From NCBI RefSeq assembly GCF_015207525.1, contig NZ_JADEWR010000023.1, forward strand, positions 1-33,091: a stretch of 33,091 bases of DNA, given 5' to 3'. The position numbers were made by a program, and so were the translations under genes. Shown here one piece after another: positions 8,020 through 15,134 of the stretch; positions within the stretch are counted from its first letter, which is position 1, and each line of letters opens with the position of its first letter. The stretch is from Nodosilinea sp. LEGE 06152 (lineage in GTDB: Bacteria > Cyanobacteriota > Cyanobacteriia > Phormidesmidales > Phormidesmidaceae). The notes under the pieces were generated by a model. That model was not told the DNA's origin, did no database searches, and saw only the letters and a list, made by a program, of their open reading frames with translations.

Positions 8020-9652
8020 AGGGCAGCGTCAGCTCGTAGGTTTGCGCGATCGCCTCAGTATCCAGCGGCAGGGGCTGCTGGGTGAGCACAGGCCATTTAT
8101 ACTGCACTTCCCGCTGGCCCTGGGCGATCGCTCGGCGCTGGGTCACCTCTGCCCAGCCCGGCTTCATACGGTGGAGGCAGGGGGCATTTAGCCGCCCAGA
8201 GGCACGTTTTTGAGCGTATTCAGTGTTGTTCTCGGCCAGGGCTGTATCGAAGGCTGACAGCAGTTGATGAACCCAGTCCTGGCTGGGGCTGTCTGGCGTT
8301 TCCCAATGCAGCTCATAGCGCATGGCCTCGGCATTGGCCACCAGGCGGTAGGGGCCGATGGGCTGGTGAAACTGGTGTTGTAGGTGTGCGATCGCAGCCA
8401 GCACATGGTTCACATGCAGCTTCTCCCCGGTCAGGTTGCTCATGTCGCGGCCCTTACGCAGAAAGGCAACCAGGGGCGATCGGTGATAGAACCCCGTCAC
8501 CTCCACCACATCGTTGATGTGATAGCGGTAGAGGCCGCCGGGGGTGGTCAGCAAAATCTGGTAGCGCTGCCCCGGCTCTAGCTCGTGGCTGAGCAAAATT
8601 GGTGGGTTGGCCTGGTCGGCACAGTCTTCGGGAATAAACTCATAGACATTCAGGGTCAGATCGAGCAGGCCAGTGGGCGTGTTGTTTTGGTAGGGCAGGG
8701 TGATGCGGGCCTCACTAGCCAGATAACCCAGATCGCGAATCGGCAGGGGGCCAAAGTCAGCGGTGAGCTGTTGGGCTTGCGCCCCCACCGAGCCGCCTGT
8801 CCAGCAGCTCAACAGGGCCAGGTGGGGCCAGCAGTCTTGAGGCCGCAGTGCCCCGGTGGTGGTGAAAATTTGCTCTAGCTGTTTGGCCCGCTCGGGCTGG
8901 GGCCTCTGGGTCGGGATGCCCTCGCCGCCCGCGCCATCGTGGATCGCTTGGATCAGCGATTCTGCCTGGTACGTCATCACTGTCGCCAGCCGTTTCAGGG
9001 TGCTGGGGTTGGGCGTAGATAAGAAGGAGACCTGCCGCGCCAGGGCGTAGCGGGCGATCGCCCAGTAGCGGCGATCGTAGTCAGCAATCTCAAACACCTT
9101 GTAGGGGATAGCATAGGTGCGCCGAATCAGGGCCGGAATCTGCTGGTAGATGCGCCCCGACAGGCTGCCGTAGGGAATGCCGCCGGGGGTGTAGCCCTCG
9201 ATCGCTGGGCTGACAATTCCCACCACCGCTCGGCTCAAAAACCTGGGGTGGTCTTGCAGAATGCGGTAGAGCCACTGCTGCATCAGTCGCGACCCGCCCC
9301 GCTCGACCCCGGCGGTGACGGGGATATACTTGGGCTGCCCGGTGGTGCCGCTGGTCATGGTGAACATCCGCACGGGCTCATTCACCAGAATTTTTGCCTG
9401 CCCGGCCACCATGCGCTCCACGTAGGGCCGAAAGCCTTCGTAGTCGCGGATCGGCACCGCCCGGCGATAGTCGAGCGGGGTGCGAATCTGATCAAAGCGG
9501 TGCTCGCGGCCAAACTGGGTGTCGCCATGGCGGCTGAGCAGCTGGCGCAAGAGCTGCGCTTGGGCCTGCTCCGGCTCCTGGGTGGCGGCCTCTAGCCGTT
9601 GTTGTAGGGCTCGCCCCTGCCAGCGCAGGCCAAGGGTGTACAGACTGGCCAT
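8003..9652 (-). CDS. GH3-family acyl-adenylating amide synthetase
   Basis: This 549-residue protein starts at the ATG at 9652 (MASLYTLGLRWQG). The GH3 family belongs to the ANL adenylating superfamily. Plant members join jasmonate, auxin or benzoates to amino acids via acyl-adenylates. Seen here are the ATP-binding motif TMTSGTTGQPKYIP (residues 99-112), the second nucleotide motif YLASEARITLP, and the third RYHINDVVEV. The frame extends upstream to 9715, but that would overlap the previous gene and lacks family resemblance. The start at 9652 is four bases past the upstream stop. Substrates are unknown. The operon context, with an epimerase and a di-iron oxidase upstream, suggests it activates a small acid made or modified by them. 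Confidence 0.88.
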   Translation of the reverse strand: MASLYTLGLRWQGRALQQRLEAATQEPEQAQAQLLRQLLSRHGDTQFGREHRFDQIRTPLDYRRAVPIRDYEGFRPYVERMVAGQAKILVNEPVRMFTMTSGTTGQPKYIPVTAGVERGGSRLMQQWLYRILQDHPRFLSRAVVGIVSPAIEGYTPGGIPYGSLSGRIYQQIPALIRRTYAIPYKVFEIADYDRRYWAIARYALARQVSFLSTPNPSTLKRLATVMTYQAESLIQAIHDGAGGEGIPTQRPQPERAKQLEQIFTTTGALRPQDCWPHLALLSCWTGGSVGAQAQQLTADFGPLPIRDLGYLASEARITLPYQNNTPTGLLDLTLNVYEFIPEDCADQANPPILLSHELEPGQRYQILLTTPGGLYRYHINDVVEVTGFYHRSPLVAFLRKGRDMSNLTGEKLHVNHVLAAIAHLQHQFHQPIGPYRLVANAEAMRYELHWETPDSPSQDWVHQLLSAFDTALAENNTEYAQKRASGRLNAPCLHRMKPGWAEVTQRRAIAQGQREVQYKWPVLTQQPLPLDTEAIAQTYELTLPYAHPH

Positions 9653-9656
9653 GGCC

Positions 9657-10820
9657 TCACACCGCCTTCGCTGAGAGTGAAATGACTTGCTGTGCGTACT
9701 TTTCCAGCAGATCATCCTGAATCTCGACCCCCAGTCCTGGCCCCTTTAGGGGTTTTGCCAGCCCCTGGTGGCCAAAGTGAATCGGGCGACGGCTGAGATC
9801 TTCCCGCAGCAGCAGGCTGCCGTAGGAGCCTTCGCAAAAGCTGATTTCGGGCAAGTAGGCCGCCAGGTGCCGCCCCGCAGCAGAGAGAATCGCCGTCTCG
9901 CCCACCTGGCAGCCCACCTGCATTTGGATGCCAGCGGCCTGGGCCAGCTCGGCGATCGCCAGCGTTGGCCCCAGCCCCCCACATTTCGACAGCCGCAGAT
10001 TAAAGCCCCGACAGGCCTTAGCCTCAATCAGCGCCTCGGCATCCGCCCGGGTAATTAACGACTCATCGGCCATTTGAGGAATGGCGGTGGCCCCCTGCAC
10101 CGTCGCTAACTCTTGGGGGTCGCCGCGCGGAATCATCTGCTCGGCGCTGTCGATGTGAAATTCGGCCAGGGCTTCACAGGTGGCGATCGCGTCTTCCACT
10201 GAGTAGGCCCCATTGCCATCCACCCGCAGCGACATCTCTGGCCCCACCGCCGCCCGAATCGCCGCCAGCCGTTCTCGATCCGCCTCTCCGGTGATCTTGA
10301 CCTTCATGTGGGGCAGGCCAAACTGCTTAAAGCGCTTGGCGTGCTTCACCGCCCCCTCAACGCTGCTGGCCGTGATCACGCCGCTGTAGGTCACCGGGTG
10401 CCGAGGCGGTAAAAGTTCTCCCAAGGAAACCCCGGCAGACTTGAGCAGACAATCGACCAGGGCTAGCTCAAAGCCGCAGCGGGCCGCATTCCAGGCCACC
10501 ACGCCAGTTGTCGAATTATCCCCATCACTGGGCAGGGCCAACGACCCCAGCCAGGCGATCGCATCCTGCCCTGCCCAGGGAGCATAGTCTGTGGCTTGCA
10601 CCGCAGGCCACAGGGCGCGTTCCATGAATTCCAGACAGCTCGCCACTGTCTCTCCGGTGACGTAGGGTCGGGCCACTGCTTCCCCGTAGCCCACGGTGCC
10701 GTCGTCAGCCTGCAGCCGCACCACGATGGAGTCTGAGCTGCTGCGCGATCGCACGCTGTGGGCAAAGGCCTCGACAAAGGGAATTTGCAGAGCAAACAGG
10801 GTGGCGTCAACGATTTTCAT
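9657..10820 (-). CDS. Enolase-superfamily epimerase/cycloisomerase (MLE subgroup)
   Basis: This 387-residue protein is of the mandelate racemase/muconate-lactonizing superfamily. The catalytic set is complete: KVK (Lys173, Lys175), metal ligands Asp201 in RVDGNG, Glu227 in AEQM and Asp252 in ADES, and Lys279 in LSKCGG on the other face. Paired lysines suit 1,1-proton transfer, as in dipeptide epimerases, N-acylamino-acid racemases or o-succinylbenzoate synthase. Sequence alone does not decide between them. I do not call it menC because no menaquinone-type neighbour is present. Its ATG overlaps the upstream di-iron oxidase stop by four bases, and the GH3 start follows its stop by four. A role on an amino-acid or dipeptide-like intermediate is an inference. 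Confidence 0.85.
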   Translation of the reverse strand: MKIVDATLFALQIPFVEAFAHSVRSRSSSDSIVVRLQADDGTVGYGEAVARPYVTGETVASCLEFMERALWPAVQATDYAPWAGQDAIAWLGSLALPSDGDNSTTGVVAWNAARCGFELALVDCLLKSAGVSLGELLPPRHPVTYSGVITASSVEGAVKHAKRFKQFGLPHMKVKITGEADRERLAAIRAAVGPEMSLRVDGNGAYSVEDAIATCEALAEFHIDSAEQMIPRGDPQELATVQGATAIPQMADESLITRADAEALIEAKACRGFNLRLSKCGGLGPTLAIAELAQAAGIQMQVGCQVGETAILSAAGRHLAAYLPEISFCEGSYGSLLLREDLSRRPIHFGHQGLAKPLKGPGLGVEIQDDLLEKYAQQVISLSAKAV

Positions 10821-11524
10821 AGGGCAGTTTCGGCAAGCGCGGGCAGGTCGGCAAAGTATCGCTTAATAAAAATGTTTTCACGAAAGGTGATGTCGAGAAT
10901 CGTCTCTAAATCCTCGGCCTCGATCTCGTAGTAGGCCAGGTATTGCTCAACGCTATCTAACCCCTCCTCAGCATGGCGAATATCGACTTCAGAATGGTGG
11001 TGAAACCAGGTCAGGCTCTCCGGCGGCAGGCCGCGATGGGCCGCCAGCGCCTTGCCGATGCGGCTGGCCAAACGAGAGAGCATCCACTCAAAGCAGGTTA
11101 CCTCTAGCAGCACCGACAGCCCCAGCTCCTGCATGGTGCCAAATAGCAGCGGATCGGTGCAGAGCTGACGAATTTGGGCCTGGGCGGCCTCGGCCAGGTT
11201 CGTCTGGCGATCGCGATCAAACCCCGCCGCCGTCGCCAGTAGATACAGCAGATCGGGGTGGCAGATGGCCGCCTCATCCAGCCCCAGTTCTTCGAGCAGG
11301 TTGTGTTTGATCTGGGGCGCGGCCTCGGGCGGGGCCACGGCGTAGAGAAAAGCCAGAATTTGGGGACTTTTTAGGTGGGTCTGACAGAGGTTAAAGACAA
11401 AGGCATCGTACTCCTGTGGGGAGGCCTGGCCCTGCTCCAGACGCTGAAACCAGGGAGAGCGCTCAAAGGCCTGCACCTGGTTGGCATATTGGGTCTCAAT
11501 CAGTGGACGGATCGCCTGCGCCAT
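10817..11524 (-). CDS. Heme-oxygenase-like di-iron oxidase (HDO / TenA-PqqC-CADD fold)
   Basis: This 235-residue all-helical protein has the 'iron-containing redox enzyme' pattern. Candidate iron ligands are Glu78/Glu79 in NLLEELG, His89 in CHPDLL, Glu141 in LLEVTCFEW, and His177-Asp181-His184. The last three have the H-x3-D-x2-H spacing of characterised HDOs such as CADD. That set of carboxylates and histidines argues for an O2-activating di-iron (or Fe/Mn) enzyme and against TenA thiaminase or PqqC. Known HDOs N-oxygenate, cleave C-C bonds or desaturate amino acids and fatty acids. It is the first gene of the operon. The ATG at 11524 has no clear ribosome binding site, and a TTGACA hexamer lies about 50 bases upstream at 11572-11577 (minus strand). 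Confidence 0.85.
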   Translation of the reverse strand: MAQAIRPLIETQYANQVQAFERSPWFQRLEQGQASPQEYDAFVFNLCQTHLKSPQILAFLYAVAPPEAAPQIKHNLLEELGLDEAAICHPDLLYLLATAAGFDRDRQTNLAEAAQAQIRQLCTDPLLFGTMQELGLSVLLEVTCFEWMLSRLASRIGKALAAHRGLPPESLTWFHHHSEVDIRHAEEGLDSVEQYLAYYEIEAEDLETILDITFRENIFIKRYFADLPALAETAL

Positions 11525-11845
11525 AAAAATCGGTTGATGTAGAGCGTCAAAACCAAGCTATTTCTGTCAAGCTGCCCAGGCCACCCGCCTTCTTCCCTAG
11601 AGAACCCGGAGTGTAGCCTGAGAAACAATATTGGAAACAGCAGCCCCACGGTCTTTTCCGGAAAGGAGTGGGGCTTCCGCTGTAAAGTTTCTCATAACCC
11701 TTAGTTGCCCTTGATTTGTCCCAAAATGCTGGGGTCCTTGATTTTGCTGCCGTGGGCTAGCAGCAAGGCTTTATATGATTACGAGCAATGTTTAACTCTT
11801 ACAAGTTCCTTTGACCTCCTAGCGGCAATTAAGTTGCACGTAGTT
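11525..11845. other. Upstream region of the five-gene operon
   Basis: No gene is supported here. The region contains the nested inverted repeat at 11619-11694 and a TTGACA -35-like hexamer on the minus strand, without a convincing -10 box at the usual distance. A small minus-strand frame at 11779-11961 runs through the attC-like site and is not considered coding. Confidence 0.5.
11619..11694. repeat. Nested multi-tier inverted repeat
   Basis: Four nested pairings share nearly one centre: TGAGAAAC (11619-11626) with GTTTCTCA (11687-11694), ACAGC (11637-11641) with GCTGT (11679-11683), AGCCCCAC (11642-11649) with GTGGGGCT (11668-11675), and the central palindrome TTTCCGGAAA (11655-11664). All are perfect. 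It could be a MITE-type element, a structured leader, or a strong bidirectional hairpin. It lies 95 bases upstream of the di-iron oxidase start. Confidence 0.75.
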
Positions 11846-11932
11846 GCCGAACGTTCCGGCTGAGCGGCTGCAAGTAACCTTTGCAACACCACCAAGATCT
11901 CTCGGCAGTCCGCTTCAGCCGAATTGTCATGC
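11846..11932 (-). other. attC-like integron recombination site 1
   Basis: On the minus strand the 87-bp site has R''-like GCATGAC, spacer AATTC, L'' GGCTGAAGCGG, a 42-base centre, L' CCGCTCAGCC, spacer GGAAC, and R' GTTCGGC. L'' pairs with L' except for one extra A, the extrahelical base expected in attC. R' fits GTTRRRY at six of seven positions; R'' is poorer. Size, spacing and centre length equal those of the site at 14410-14496, which has the same orientation. An integrase gene was not seen in the window. Confidence 0.62.
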
Positions 11933-12037
11933 CTTTTTTTAACGATCAACTCTCTGTACATCGATCAATTTCAGCTTTGTGCTGAGCCGTTGAGTTGTTG
12001 CTGAAACCAAATGTTCTCCTGACTTAGATTCTGAACT

Positions 12038-12514
12038 TTAGTTCGTCAGTCGTTCGCTCGGGGAGTAATCCGTCAGCTCTAATGTCCGATCCTCAATGTC
12101 GCCGACGAGTGAACCATGCGCCTCAGCCGTCACCTCCTTGATCTCCGCCCATTCTTGATCAGCCATGAACGCCGCCCACCGCTCCTTCATCGTATCTGCA
12201 TCAGACCACTCAAGCAGATAGACAAACTCCGTGCGGTTATTGTGCCGAGCCTCCCAGGTCGCCACAATTTTGAAGCCGTACCGCGCCATGATCCGCATTG
12301 CATGATCGTGGAACCGTTCGTGGAACGCCGTTTTATTGCCGTCGAAGATCTCGTAGATACGCAGTTGGTGGATGATGCTGCCTGTCGCTTTGACACGTTT
12401 GCTGGGGGTTTGTGAAAGTCCGATGGTGGTGCTCATGACAACAATAAACACGATGACTAGAACAACACGCAGAAATGTCTTGGTATGAATCGTGGATATC
12501 CCTCTACTTGGCAT
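12038..12514 (-). CDS. NIPSNAP-family protein with N-terminal export/anchor signal
   Basis: This encodes 158 residues. Residues 12-33 (TFLRVVLVIVFIVVMSTTIG) form a basic-then-hydrophobic leader. The remainder is a NIPSNAP-type ferredoxin-like alpha-beta domain: HQLRIYEIFDGNKTAFHERF, MARYGFKIVATWEA, FVYLLEWSDADTM, then a C-terminal helix containing AFMADQEWAEI. NIPSNAP domains are dimeric small-molecule-binding or protein-handling modules with poorly known chemistry, and most bacterial ones lack a leader. The start overlaps the SDR stop by 11 bases, so the two are coupled. It is the last gene before the attC-like site, as expected for a cassette gene. Confidence 0.8.
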   Translation of the reverse strand: MPSRGISTIHTKTFLRVVLVIVFIVVMSTTIGLSQTPSKRVKATGSIIHQLRIYEIFDGNKTAFHERFHDHAMRIMARYGFKIVATWEARHNNRTEFVYLLEWSDADTMKERWAAFMADQEWAEIKEVTAEAHGSLVGDIEDRTLELTDYSPSERLTN

Positions 12515-13379
12515 AATTGACGTGTCCTGGATAATCCGTACTGACGCTCACCTGCTGCCAAGCATCCAAATCGGTTTTGACCCGCCCCAGTTTTTCCTGA
12601 ATCAGGCTCATGGCATCCGTGCCTAATGCCAGTCGTATCGGGGGATGAGGGCTTTCCACCGCTTGAATGATGGCTTGCGCTGCTCTAGCAGGATCGCCAG
12701 GTTGCTGACCATCCATTTCCTTGAACCACTGCAATGAGGCACCACTCACTGGGGCATAGGCATCAATAGATTGCTCGACTGTTGCCAGAGAGCGTCCGTT
12801 AAAATCGGTGCGAAATGCTCCAGGTTCAATCAAAGTCACTTTCACTCCAAAGGATTCAACCTCCTTAGCTAGAGCTTCAGACGTACCTTCCAGGGCAAAT
12901 TTAGCCCCACAGTAGAGGCTGCTTCCGCCAAATCCTACTAATCCTGCTGTGGATGACAGATTGACAATGTGACCGCTGCCTTGCCGACGCATCACAGGCA
13001 AGACTGCCTGCATCAGACGGAGTGCTCCAAAGTAATTAGTTTCAAAAAATTGATGTGTCTCCTCATCACTGACTTCTTCGAGTGCAGCAATCAGTCCATG
13101 CCCCGCATTGTTGACCAGCACATCAATTCGACCGAAGGTTGCGATCGCGCTATCAATCGCTGCTTGGATGTCTTGAGATACCGTTACATCCAGACGGACA
13201 GCCTTTGCGGTTTCTGGATAGAGTTCAATCAAAGCGCCAAGTTGCTCTGGTTTACGAGCAGTCGCCAGTAGGTAGTCGCCTCTCTGCAATACCGCCTCTG
13301 CCAGGGCACGTCCGAATCCGGTTGAGCATCCTGTAATTAACCAAACTTTAGGAGCGACACGATTTTTATCTGAGTTCAT
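12504..13379 (-). CDS. SDR-family NAD(P)-dependent oxidoreductase
   Basis: This is a 291-residue classical short-chain dehydrogenase. The cofactor motif TGCSTGFG is at residues 16-23, NNAG at 90-93, catalytic Ser142/143 at the end of HIVNLSS, and the YxxxK pair at Tyr156 and Lys160. It belongs to the group annotated simply as oxidoreductase/short-chain dehydrogenase, and the substrate is unknown. The ATG at 13379 is preferred (GGAG eight bases upstream) over the frame-open 13427, which would reach into the divergent promoter. It is divergent from the LysR gene and coupled to the NIPSNAP gene, so it is the likely target of that regulator. A paralogue lies at 23278-24144. Confidence 0.9.
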   Translation of the reverse strand: MNSDKNRVAPKVWLITGCSTGFGRALAEAVLQRGDYLLATARKPEQLGALIELYPETAKAVRLDVTVSQDIQAAIDSAIATFGRIDVLVNNAGHGLIAALEEVSDEETHQFFETNYFGALRLMQAVLPVMRRQGSGHIVNLSSTAGLVGFGGSSLYCGAKFALEGTSEALAKEVESFGVKVTLIEPGAFRTDFNGRSLATVEQSIDAYAPVSGASLQWFKEMDGQQPGDPARAAQAIIQAVESPHPPIRLALGTDAMSLIQEKLGRVKTDLDAWQQVSVSTDYPGHVNYAK

Positions 13380-13497
13380 TGGTTTCTCCAGTATCAAGAA
13401 CGATGAGACGCGCCTCATGTTTCTCACGGTAGGAGGCAGTCAGGTGACTGTCCAATATATATATGATTAGGATTAATAGGTTTAACGTATAAGTGTT
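13380..13497. promoter_or_regulatory. Divergent promoter region of LysR and SDR genes
   Basis: This 118-base region between divergent genes contains the palindrome CAGTCA-GG-TGACTG at 13437-13450 and an AT-rich block (CCAATATATATATGATTAG) at 13452-13470 suitable for a -10 element. LysR regulators usually bind interrupted dyads in exactly this kind of shared region. The identity of the operator is an inference. Confidence 0.5.
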
Positions 13498-14415
13498 ATG
13501 GAATTACGGCACCTGCACTACTTCATTGCGGTGGCTGAGGAGTTGCACTTTAGTCGAGCAGCAGAGCGGCTGCACATCTCCCAACCCCCACTTAGTCAGC
13601 AGATTCGGGATTTGGAAGAAGAACTTGAAGTCAAGCTGTTTGAACGAACGAAGCGGCAAGTGCACCTGACCGAAGCAGGTAACGTGTTTTTGGAGCGCTC
13701 CTACCGAGTGTTAGCGCAACTCGAACAGGCGATCGCAGCAACCCAACGGATCGGACGGGGTGAGGTGGGACGGTTGGCGATCGGCTTTGTCGGCTCTGCG
13801 ATGTATACCGTACTGCCAGAGATTTTAAGGGCCTTTCGAGAACAATTTCCGGCGGTAGAACTGCAATTGCATGAACTGACAACAGCTCAGCAAATTCAAG
13901 CCCTGCATGACAAACAGGTGGATGTCGGCATTGTTCGTTCTGCCATCAGCGAACCAGGGTTGAGTGTGGAGTGCTTTTTGCCAGAATCATTGGTCTTGGC
14001 GTTGCCAGAAACCCATCCGTTGTCTGCCCAGACTCAAGTGTCGCTTTCCACACTGGCAGATGAGTTGTTTGTCTTATTTCCTGCCAAAATGGGACCCGTC
14101 TTTTACGAGCAGATTATAGACACGTGCCAGCAGGCAGGATTTCGTCCAAAGGTGGCTCAGGAGGCAATTCAGATGGAGACGATTGTCGGCTTAGTTGCTG
14201 CAGGACTGGGCATTGCGATCGTTCCCGCCTCCTTGCAAAACTTCCACAGAGGCGGAGTCATTTACAGAACTTTGAAGGAGGAGATTCCTAATACTGGACT
14301 TTATCTAACTTGGCGACGGCACGATTCCTTACCAGTAGTCAAAACATTTCTGGACTTGGCACGGAGGACGACACAAGGAGAGTCAACCTGCCAACCTACT
14401 CAGCAATCGATATAA
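13498..14415 (+). CDS. LysR-family transcriptional regulator
   Basis: This encodes 305 residues. The N-terminal winged helix-turn-helix is textbook: MELRHLHYFIAVAEELHFSR, RLHISQPPLSQQIRDLEEEL, KLFERTKRQVHLTEAG. The effector-binding domain follows from about residue 90 (RLAIGFVGSA) to the end and contains VDVGIVRSA and GLGIAIVPAS. It is divergent from the SDR/NIPSNAP pair, the usual arrangement for a regulator and its target. Its TAA stop at 14413-14415 lies inside the R' core of the downstream attC-like site, so the gene fills its cassette to the last bases. The inducer is unknown. Confidence 0.93.
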   Translation: MELRHLHYFIAVAEELHFSRAAERLHISQPPLSQQIRDLEEELEVKLFERTKRQVHLTEAGNVFLERSYRVLAQLEQAIAATQRIGRGEVGRLAIGFVGSAMYTVLPEILRAFREQFPAVELQLHELTTAQQIQALHDKQVDVGIVRSAISEPGLSVECFLPESLVLALPETHPLSAQTQVSLSTLADELFVLFPAKMGPVFYEQIIDTCQQAGFRPKVAQEAIQMETIVGLVAAGLGIAIVPASLQNFHRGGVIYRTLKEEIPNTGLYLTWRRHDSLPVVKTFLDLARRTTQGESTCQPTQQSI

Positions 14416-14496
14416 CGGGTCTGTTGAGCGGCTGCCAGCAACCTTTACATCCGCACGAAGATCTTTAGTCAATCCGCTCCAACAGAATTGTTCGAC
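14410..14496 (-). other. attC-like integron recombination site 2
   Basis: On the minus strand this 87-bp site reads R'' GTCGAAC, spacer AATTC, L'' TGTTGGAGCGG, 42-base centre, L' CCGCTCAACA, spacer GACCC, R' GTTATAT. L'' and L' are complementary except for one extra G in L'', the extrahelical base that directs integrase strand choice. R'' and R' each fit the consensus at six of seven positions. The layout and 42-base centre are identical to site 1 at 11846-11932. The span between the two R' cores, about 2.56 kb, carries the LysR, SDR and NIPSNAP genes. Confidence 0.72.
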
Positions 14497-14537
14497 CGCT
14501 GGTGCTTGCCTGAGATACTCTGAAGTAAGTCTTCTTT

Positions 14538-15134
14538 TCAGTAAAGGGTTGTGAAGTCCACTTTATCAACGACACCATCTCTGAACATCACAGATGCAGA
14601 ACCCACCTTGCCGGAAGCTGGGTCTTTTATGTTCCTGTAATGCCAGAAACTCAGGTCACCATAAAATTCTTCACTGTCAGAAGTGCTATCTGGCTTGCCG
14701 ACTGCTTGAATCACTTCCTGCTTAGTCTTACCTGTGACTCTATTACGAAAATCTTCTCGAAGTATCACCGCTGGTTGCTGATTGAGGCGAGCTACAAGAC
14801 TAGCTACGAGCGACTCGACCTGCGAGCGAAAGATAAAAATACTGGATACAGCGATCATAGGAATTAAAAGTACAATTCCCACAGATATACCTCTTTTAGC
14901 TTGTTGTTTGATATACGCGCTCAACTGCTGTCGTTTTGCCTGTTCGCGCGACCGTTTTTCTTCAACACTTCGAATGGCTTTCCTAACAATATGTGGAGGA
15001 ATTTGTGCCTCTAGACATATCTGTTCTAAATCCGCAATTGAGTAGCCTTTATTAGCTTCAGTATGTAAACGAGCAGCTTCAGCTAGTACCTCGGCTACCA
15101 TATCATCCGATATACGGGAATTTGGATCACTCAT
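14538..15134 (-). CDS. Membrane protein with BamE-like C-terminal domain, unknown function
   Basis: This 198-residue protein starts at the ATG at 15134 (MSDPNSRISDD), chosen because GAGGT sits about eight bases upstream. The frame is open to 15182 without a better site. Residues 1-75 are helical and charged, and one membrane segment (about 83-102, SVGIVLLIPMIAVSSIFIFR) follows. The C-terminal part has VTGKTKQEVIQAVGKPDST and SFWHYRNI, reminiscent of SmpA/OmlA/BamE-type repeats in which a small domain sits on the outer side of a membrane. The resemblance is weak and I give no function. The stop is 42 bases before the attC-like site, so it could be the gene of the adjoining cassette. Confidence 0.7.
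   Translation of the reverse strand: MSDPNSRISDDMVAEVLAEAARLHTEANKGYSIADLEQICLEAQIPPHIVRKAIRSVEEKRSREQAKRQQLSAYIKQQAKRGISVGIVLLIPMIAVSSIFIFRSQVESLVASLVARLNQQPAVILREDFRNRVTGKTKQEVIQAVGKPDSTSDSEEFYGDLSFWHYRNIKDPASGKVGSASVMFRDGVVDKVDFTTLY

Noticed and set aside
9657..10820. Assignment of the enolase-fold gene as menC (o-succinylbenzoate synthase)
   Set aside because: Catalytic residues allow it, but there are no menaquinone/phylloquinone genes around it and the operon context points elsewhere.
10817..11524. Assignment as TenA thiaminase or PqqC
   Set aside because: The H-x3-D-x2-H and other metal-ligand residues fit di-iron oxidases, and no thiamine or PQQ genes are nearby.
11779..11961. 60-codon minus-strand frame
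   Set aside because: It runs through the attC-like site at 11846-11932, has no ribosome binding site and no family resemblance.
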